A DNA stretch of 64,000 nt from Streptomyces sp. BA2 (GTDB lineage Bacteria > Actinomycetota > Actinomycetes > Streptomycetales > Streptomycetaceae), in the NCBI RefSeq assembly GCF_009769735.1, contig NZ_WSRO01000002.1, positions 4,724,001 through 4,788,000 on the forward strand, in the 5' to 3' direction. The translations under genes and the position numbers were made by a program. Shown here piece by piece: positions 58,695 to 64,000 of the stretch. Positions within the stretch are counted from its first letter, which is position 1, and each line of letters opens with the position of its first letter. The notes under the pieces are model-generated. The model searched no databases. It worked only from the letters and a program-made list of their open reading frames with translations, and was not told the origin of the DNA.

Positions 58695-59606
58695 TCAGGC
58701 CGCGACGAGATAGGAGAAGACCGACTCGAGGGACTCGTCCGATGGCGAGACCGCGAGGAGCCGGATGTCGTGATCGCGGGCGATGCGTGGCAACAGGGCG
58801 GTGAAGCGCCCGAAGTCGATGGCTTGGATGCGCAGGGCGCCTTCCTTGAGGTCGACTTCGATTCCTGCCGTCGACGGGTCTGCGATCAGGGCGGCGGCCA
58901 GGGCGCGGTCGTCGCTGGAACGCACCAAGTAGCGGTGCGGGCGGTCGGTCATCAGGCGGCGGATCTTGCGGAAGTCACCGCTCGCCGCGTGCCGGCCGGC
59001 CACGATCACCTCGATGTGCGAGGCGAGTTGCTCGACCTCTTCGAGGATGTGCGAGGAGAAGAGGACCGTGCGGCCCTCGTCTCCCATGCGCCGCAGCAGG
59101 TCCATCAGCTGCATGCGCTGGCGGGGGTCCATGCCGTTGAACGGCTCGTCGAGCAGGAGCACGGACGGTTCGTGGACGAGGGCGGACGCCATCTTCACGC
59201 GCTGGCGCATGCCCTTGCTGTACGTCGAGATCTTGCGGTCCTGCGCGTACTCCATCTCGACCGTGGCGAGGGCCTTGTGCGCGGCCCGCTTGTCCAGGCC
59301 GTGCAACTCGGCGTTGGCGACGACGAATTCGCGTCCGGTGAGGAAGTCGTACATCGCCTCGCGCTCGGGGACGATGCCGATGTCCTTGTAGATCTGTTCG
59401 TTGCGCCAGATCGGCTTGGCGTCGAGGGTGACGCTGCCGGTGGAGGGGGCGAGGAAGCCGCCCATCATGTTGATGAGGGTGGACTTCCCCGCGCCGTTCG
59501 GACCGAGGAGGCCGGTGACGCCCGGGCCTACGTTCATCGTGATGTCGTTGACCGCCACCACGTTGCCGAACCAGCGGGAGGTGTGGTCGATGTTGATGGT
59601 GCTCAC
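58695..59606 (-). CDS. ABC transporter ATP-binding protein, module 2
   Basis: 303 residues: Walker A LLGPNGAGKSTLINMM, signature YSKGMRQRVKMASAL, Walker B VLLLDEPFNGMDP, H-loop FSSHILEEVEQL. A C-terminal ~80-residue domain follows, as in bacitracin/Nod-type exporters. ATG 59606 overlaps the permease stop upstream by ATGA (59603-59606). Confidence 0.9.
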   Translation of the reverse strand: MSTINIDHTSRWFGNVVAVNDITMNVGPGVTGLLGPNGAGKSTLINMMGGFLAPSTGSVTLDAKPIWRNEQIYKDIGIVPEREAMYDFLTGREFVVANAELHGLDKRAAHKALATVEMEYAQDRKISTYSKGMRQRVKMASALVHEPSVLLLDEPFNGMDPRQRMQLMDLLRRMGDEGRTVLFSSHILEEVEQLASHIEVIVAGRHAASGDFRKIRRLMTDRPHRYLVRSSDDRALAAALIADPSTAGIEVDLKEGALRIQAIDFGRFTALLPRIARDHDIRLLAVSPSDESLESVFSYLVAA

Positions 59607-60508
59607 AGCCCGACCTTTCGGTAGCGGCGCATCATCGCGCCGTAGCAGCCCGCGATGAGGGCGAGGACGACGATCACGTAGACCACGCCCGTGCCGGACG
59701 AGGGGCCTTCCCCTCCGGGGAAGGCGGAGGTCGCGCCGAGGAAGGCGGTCTGTACGCCGTCGATGAGCGTGATCGGCGAGAAGAGGCCGAGCCAGGCGAT
59801 GGCGTCGGTGCTGCCCTGTTCGTAGGCGATGGCCTGGACCGTGGACACCGCTCCGTAGCTGATGGTCAGTACGGCGATGACAGCGGCGATCCCGAAGCCG
59901 CGGCGGGGCGTGATCGCGGAGATGACGAGGGCGATGCCGGAGAAGAGGAGCGAGAGCAGCGCCACGGAGACGAGCCCCTGGGCGAAGCCCTTGGTCTGGT
60001 CCGCAAAGTCGAGCTTGGCGAGCAGCGCCCCTACGTAGAGGACGAGCAGCGGCGCGGCCGTGAGGGCGAAGAGCGCGGAGGCCATCGCCGCGAACTTGGC
60101 GCGTACGTAGTCACTGTGCTCGATGGGGCGGGAGAAGTAGAGGGGGACGGTCTTGAAGCGCAGGTCGCGGGAGACCGTCTGGGGAGCCTGGGCGGCGAGG
60201 AAGAGACTGATGACGGCCTGCAGCACGATCGCGTAGCGGGTGTAGTCGAGGGGGAGGTCGTTCGCCTTGGTGGTCACGGCGACCGCCACCATGATCGCGG
60301 CGGGGACGCACATCACCGCGAAGAGAATCATGGGGAGGACCTTGGACTTGGCCGAGCGGCCGAGTCCGTACGCCCCGCGCAGGCTCTGTGAGAAGAGCGA
60401 GCGGCGGGCGTAGGCGCGGCCCAGGCGCGGGCCGTCGTAGTTGCGATAGCCGATGTTGTGGATCTGGGTCTGTTCGCCGGCGTGTGCCGGGGGCTGCTCA
60501 ACCGCCAT
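59603..60508 (-). CDS. ABC transporter permease (ABC-2 type), module 1
   Basis: 301 residues. A ~45-residue cytoplasmic start (IHNIGYRNYDGPRLGRAYAR) precedes six membrane segments (VLPMILFAVMCVPAAIMVAV, ASALFALTAAPLLVLYVGAL, LVSVALLSLLFSGIALVISA, VVYVIVVLALIAGCYGAMMR and others). The segment LRFKTVPLYFSRPIEHSDYV is the usual coupling loop. It overlaps the upstream ATPase gene by 11 bp. Probably forms an exporter with it. Confidence 0.87.
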   Translation of the reverse strand: MAVEQPPAHAGEQTQIHNIGYRNYDGPRLGRAYARRSLFSQSLRGAYGLGRSAKSKVLPMILFAVMCVPAAIMVAVAVTTKANDLPLDYTRYAIVLQAVISLFLAAQAPQTVSRDLRFKTVPLYFSRPIEHSDYVRAKFAAMASALFALTAAPLLVLYVGALLAKLDFADQTKGFAQGLVSVALLSLLFSGIALVISAITPRRGFGIAAVIAVLTISYGAVSTVQAIAYEQGSTDAIAWLGLFSPITLIDGVQTAFLGATSAFPGGEGPSSGTGVVYVIVVLALIAGCYGAMMRRYRKVGL

Positions 60509-61523
60509 GGCGGACCGCCTCCTTCCGCGCTTCCGTCAGCTCGGTTTTCTCGGACTGTCCGGACTGTTCCGGCTGTTCGGACTGTTCGGACTGTTCGGAC
60601 TGGAAGACCTCTGCGATGTGGTGCCTGCGCTGTTCCATCCGGACCAGGCCGAGGCCGAGGTCCGCGACGAGATCGCGGACCAGGTCGTACGTCTCGTCGC
60701 CGACCGCTTCGAGCAGCACGGTGTGCCCGGCGCCGGGCAGGCCGCTTCCCTCGTGGGTGGTGACCCCTCGACCCTGAAGTGCCTCGCGGAACACCTTCGT
60801 GCCGTCGGGGTGTTCGTCGGTGTCCGTCACCTCGACGGCCAGCGTCGTGGTGGTCTGGGTGAAGTCGGTGGTGGAGCTGGACCGCAGGAGCTTGCCGCCG
60901 TCGATGACGACGACGTGATCACAGGTGCGCTCGAGCTCGCCGAGCAGGTGCGAGGTGACCAGGACGGAGATGCCGAAGTCCGTGTGGACGCGGCGGATGA
61001 GGCCGAGCATCTCGTCGCGGCCCACGGGGTCGAGGCCGTTGGTCGGTTCGTCAAGGAAGACCAGGTCCGGGTCGTGGACGAGGGCCTGCGCGAGTTTCAC
61101 GCGCTGCTTCATGCCTGTCGAATAGCCCCCGATGGGGCGGTAGCGCTCCTCATAAAGACCGACGTGCCGCAGCGTGTCCGCGGTGCGTTCACGGGCCGCC
61201 GTGGGCGGCAGTCCCGACATGCGCGCCATGTGGACGACGAACTCGGTGGCCGAGACGTCGGGCGGCAGGCAGTCGTGCTCGGGCATATAGCCGACGCGCT
61301 CACGGATCTGGCCGCCGCTGGTGGCGACGTCGAGGCCGAGCACAGCGGCGGTGCCCTCCGTGGCGGGGGACAGACCCAGCAGGATCTTGATCAGTGTGGA
61401 CTTGCCGGCTCCATTGGCTCCGACGAGTCCGGTTACACCGGGCCCGATGTCCATGGAGAGCCGGTCAAGCGCGGTCACCCTCGGGAACCGCTTGCTCAGG
61501 CTTTCGGTCGCGATCACAGTCAC
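60498..61523 (-). CDS. ABC transporter ATP-binding protein, module 1 (first gene of operon)
   Basis: 341 residues: Walker A LVGANGAGKSTLIKIL, signature YSTGMKQRVKLAQAL, Walker B LVFLDEPTNGLDP, H-loop VTSHLLGEL. The C-terminus carries a repetitive SEQ tail (SEQSEQSEQPEQSGQSEKTE) encoded by imperfect repeats at 60545-60605. GTG 61523 has no ribosome site. A TACCTT -10-like box lies 7 bases before the GTG, so a leaderless transcript is likely. The much longer frame upstream is rejected. Confidence 0.87.
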   Translation of the reverse strand: MTVIATESLSKRFPRVTALDRLSMDIGPGVTGLVGANGAGKSTLIKILLGLSPATEGTAAVLGLDVATSGGQIRERVGYMPEHDCLPPDVSATEFVVHMARMSGLPPTAARERTADTLRHVGLYEERYRPIGGYSTGMKQRVKLAQALVHDPDLVFLDEPTNGLDPVGRDEMLGLIRRVHTDFGISVLVTSHLLGELERTCDHVVVIDGGKLLRSSSTTDFTQTTTTLAVEVTDTDEHPDGTKVFREALQGRGVTTHEGSGLPGAGHTVLLEAVGDETYDLVRDLVADLGLGLVRMEQRRHHIAEVFQSEQSEQSEQPEQSGQSEKTELTEARKEAVRHGG

Positions 61524-61770
61524 GTTTCGAAGGTAGTGGCGCAGACCACACCGAGCGTCAGACCAGGGTGCTGTCCTCGCCTCACTCTCGGGTATTACGG
61601 GCCCGTAAGGGTCGTCCTGAGGTCGCCCCCTGGGGGATGCCCCCGGCTTAACCCCGGAGTCGGGTCCGGCTCGTGCACAGCTATTGACGTAGCCGCTGAG
61701 CATTGTCACATTCATCAGTGTCAAGTTACGGACGCGTACTGCGATGGAACGGACACGGACGGACGGTGGC

Positions 61771-62622
61771 ATGACCTCAGCAGTGGCAGGTGAACTCTCC
61801 GCGGAACTGCGGGGGTTCAGGGAAGTGCAGACCCTCGCGTATGAATGCGCGGAGGCGGTCGCGGCGCAGCTCAAGCCGGGCGTGACCGAGCGCGAGGCGG
61901 CTCGGATGCAGCGTGAGTGGCTGCGGGAGCGGGGTGTGCGGGACTGGTTCCACCTGCCCTTCGCCTGGTTCGGGGACCGCACGGCGTTCGTGAACTTCCG
62001 GATACCGCTGCAGTTCTTCCCCACCAACCGCCGCCTCGAGCCGGGGATGCCTTTCATCCTCGACATGGCCCCGGTCTACAAGGGATACACGGCGGACATC
62101 GGCTACTCGGGCTGCCTCGGCCTCAATCCCGTGCACGACAAGCTGCTCGCCGATCTGGAGGCGCACCGCGAGCTGCTCCTGCGCGAGGTGCGTGAGCGCC
62201 GCCCGTTGCGCGAGATCTATGAGGACGTGGACCGGCTCATGGTCCGCCAGGGCTATGCCAACCGCCATCGCGCGTATCCCTTCGGCGTCATCGCGCACAA
62301 GGTCGACCGGGTCAAGGAGCGCCGCCTGTCGCCGAACGTCTTCGGCTTCGGCACGCAGTCCCTGAAGGGCCTTGCCAGCGACGCGATCCATGGGCACCGG
62401 GACGGCTGGTCGCCGCTCTGGTCGCCGTACAAATTCTCCGACCACCCGCCCCAGAAGGGGCTCTGGGCGGTCGAACCGCACCTCGGATTCAGGGGTACGG
62501 GCGCGAAGTTCGAGGAGATCCTGGTCGTCACCGACTCCAAGGACCCCGAAGAGAGCGCGTTCTGGCTGGACGACGATCTGCCGCATGTGCGGCGCTGGGC
62601 TGAGGAGAGGGCCGCCGCATGA
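61771..62622 (+). CDS. M24-family (aminopeptidase/creatinase-fold) protein
   Basis: 283 residues with the pita-bread fold: FREVQTLAYECAEAVAAQLK, REAARMQREWLRERGVRDWF, FILDMAPVYKGYTADIGYSG (two metal-binding Asp) and LWAVEPHLGFRGTGAKFEEI (Glu ligands). The usual His-ligand GHGIG motif is replaced around FGVIAHKVDR, so this is a divergent M24 protein whose peptidase activity is uncertain. ATG 61771 (MTSAVAGELS) is preferred; 61744 is also open. Its stop overlaps the EphD-like gene by ATGA. Confidence 0.8.
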   Translation: MTSAVAGELSAELRGFREVQTLAYECAEAVAAQLKPGVTEREAARMQREWLRERGVRDWFHLPFAWFGDRTAFVNFRIPLQFFPTNRRLEPGMPFILDMAPVYKGYTADIGYSGCLGLNPVHDKLLADLEAHRELLLREVRERRPLREIYEDVDRLMVRQGYANRHRAYPFGVIAHKVDRVKERRLSPNVFGFGTQSLKGLASDAIHGHRDGWSPLWSPYKFSDHPPQKGLWAVEPHLGFRGTGAKFEEILVVTDSKDPEESAFWLDDDLPHVRRWAEERAAA

Positions 62623-64000
62623 CCACGGGAGGAATCACCAAGGGAATCAAGGACGCCCGCGAGCGCTGGGTGCGTACGGGCGGAGTGGAGCTGTGCGTCG
62701 CCGAGCTGGGCGACCCGACACAGCCCACGGTGCTGCTCGTGCACGGCTATCCGGACTCCAAGGAGGTCTGGTCGGAGGTCGCCGAGCGCCTCGCCGACCG
62801 CTTCCACGTCGTGCTCTACGACGTGCGGGGCCATGGCAGGTCGACGGCTCCGCAGCCGTTGCGGGGCGGCTTCACCCTGGAGAAGCTGACCGATGACTTC
62901 GTGGCCGTCGCGGACGCGGTGAGCCCGGACAAACCGGTGCATCTGGTCGGCCACGACTGGGGTTCGGTGCAGGCCTGGGAGTTCGTGACGGTCAAGCGCA
63001 CCGAGGGGCGCATCGCGTCCTTCACGTCGATGTCGGGGCCCTCGCTCGACCACTTCGGGCACTGGATCAAGAAGCGAATGACCCGGCCAACACCGCGCAA
63101 GGTCGGCCAGCTCCTCGGCCAGGGCGCCAAGTCCTGGTACGTGTACATGCTGCACACACCGGTGCTTCCCGAGCTCGCCTGGCGTGGTCCGCTCGGCAAG
63201 CGGTGGCCCAAGATCCTCGAACGCGTGGAGAAGGTGCCGGCGGGCGACTACCCGACGTCGTCGCTGCCGTCGGACGCCGCGCACGGGGCGTGGCTCTACC
63301 GCGACAACGTCCGCGCGCGGATGCGCAGGCCCCGCGCCGATGCCTACGCGCACGCCCCCGTGCAGCTCATCACTCCGTCCGGCGACATCTTCCTGTCCGA
63401 GCGGCTCTACGACGAACTGGAGCTGTGGGCACCGGAGTTGGTGCGCCGCAGCATCCCGGCCAAGCACTGGGTGCCCCGCACCCGCCCCGACCAACTGGCC
63501 GCGTGGATCACGGACTTCGTCACCACGAACGAGGACGGCGTGCCCGCCAACGACAGCGTGGCCACGGGGAAGCACGCCGATCGATTCGGCGGCCAGCTGG
63601 TCCTGGTCACGGGCGCCGGCAGCGGCATCGGCCGGGCCACCGCCTTCGCGTTCGCCGAGGCGGGCGCACGCGTCGTGGCCGTCGACCGGGACGCGGAGAG
63701 CGCGGCGCGCACGGCGGAGATGTCCCGTCTGATCGGCGCCCCCGAGGCCTGGGGCGAGACGGTCGACGTCACCGACGAGCAGGCCATGGAGAAGCTCGCT
63801 GAGAAGGTCGCCAGGGAGTACGGCGTCGTCGACGTCCTGGTGAACAACGCGGGGATCGGTCTCTCCGGCTCGTTCCTCGACACGAGCGCCGAGGACTGGA
63901 AGAAGGTCCTCGACGTCAATCTGTGGGGCGTGATCCACGGCTGCCGGCTCTTCGGCAAGCAGATGGCCGAGCGCGGCCAGGGCGGTCACATCGTCAACAC
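62619..64000 (+). CDS. EphD-like alpha/beta hydrolase - SDR fusion (3' truncated by window edge)
   Basis: At least 460 residues, open to the last base. The N-terminal alpha/beta hydrolase (~20-300) has VLLVHGYPDSKEVW (oxyanion hole) and VGHDWGSVQAWEF, whose nucleophile-elbow Asp is typical of epoxide hydrolases. The C-terminal short-chain dehydrogenase (~325 on) has VLVTGAGSGIGRATAFAFAE (cofactor) and VLVNNAGIG. The order matches M. tuberculosis EphD. The catalytic YxxxK lies beyond the window. ATG 62619 is coupled to the M24 gene by ATGA. Confidence 0.88.
   Translation, partial: MTTGGITKGIKDARERWVRTGGVELCVAELGDPTQPTVLLVHGYPDSKEVWSEVAERLADRFHVVLYDVRGHGRSTAPQPLRGGFTLEKLTDDFVAVADAVSPDKPVHLVGHDWGSVQAWEFVTVKRTEGRIASFTSMSGPSLDHFGHWIKKRMTRPTPRKVGQLLGQGAKSWYVYMLHTPVLPELAWRGPLGKRWPKILERVEKVPAGDYPTSSLPSDAAHGAWLYRDNVRARMRRPRADAYAHAPVQLITPSGDIFLSERLYDELELWAPELVRRSIPAKHWVPRTRPDQLAAWITDFVTTNEDGVPANDSVATGKHADRFGGQLVLVTGAGSGIGRATAFAFAEAGARVVAVDRDAESAARTAEMSRLIGAPEAWGETVDVTDEQAMEKLAEKVAREYGVVDVLVNNAGIGLSGSFLDTSAEDWKKVLDVNLWGVIHGCRLFGKQMAERGQGGHIVN

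Overview
High-GC actinobacterial DNA, almost certainly a Streptomyces chromosome. Third codon positions are strongly G/C, GTG starts and 4-base ATGA/GTGA gene overlaps are frequent, and the content is typical of the genus: SSI-like inhibitor, SpoIIE/RsbW-type regulators, MocR, a DtpA/ECuC/Sco copper operon, and pheA next to serS. Both ends are cut: a SigJ-like sigma factor at the left and an EphD-like hydrolase-SDR fusion at the right.

Left chromosomal part (1-21.6 kb): sigma-factor tail and flavin oxidoreductase; tRNA-Arg(ACG) and tRNA-Ser(GCT); an SSI-like inhibitor; a 1,499-residue PAS/pseudo-kinase/receiver protein; a TetR-MFS pair with two palindromic operators; an acyl-CoA ligase; a SigE-family sigma factor; a DUF1906 secreted protein. 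A five-gene operon follows that matches the cholesterol side-chain (igr) set of actinobacteria (two acyl-CoA dehydrogenases, a MaoC/OB-fold fusion, a MaoC protein, an Ltp2-like aldolase/thiolase), preceded by a perfect 9-5-9 palindrome over its promoter. Then small secreted proteins, a primase-polymerase and an orphan sensor-domain membrane protein.

Middle (21.6-35.1 kb): a complete pSAM2-type actinobacterial integrative and conjugative element (AICE) in the 3' half of tRNA-Ser(TGA). It is bounded by 55-bp direct repeats (54/55 identical). From left to right it holds cargo and regulators (a 48-residue membrane protein, an HTH/DnaB-N protein, unknowns, a 38-residue exported-peptide-like ORF beside an XRE-TPR regulator), a GntR (KorSA-like) repressor with clustered operators, an SCO3933-family regulator, a 23-residue coupled ORF, an FtsK/TraB-type DNA pump, an SpdB-like membrane protein, a RepSA-type replication initiator, excisionase and tyrosine integrase, plus a membrane-anchored unknown next to the intact tRNA.

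Right chromosomal part (35.2-64 kb): HtrA-like protease, GDPD phosphodiesterase, anti-sigma-type ATPases, a DUF5926 SEC-C protein, a second primase-polymerase-like protein, a GAF/SpoIIE phosphatase with a possible structured RNA upstream, aminopeptidase P, a CMD/MocR divergent pair, and a copper-handling run (membrane protein, YcnI, Sco, PCuAC chaperone, CopCD, DtpA). Then come pheA, a 0.66-kb spacer rich in DnaA-box sequences, serS, a HAD phosphatase, a second tRNA-Ser(GCT), a two-module ABC exporter operon, an M24 peptidase-like protein and the truncated EphD-like fusion.

The most novel candidates are the XRE-TPR plus short-peptide arrangement on the AICE, the HTH/DnaB-N protein, the DnaA-box cluster between pheA and serS, and the orphan structured element at 41420-41495. 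All functions are inferred from sequence reading alone; no searches were run.
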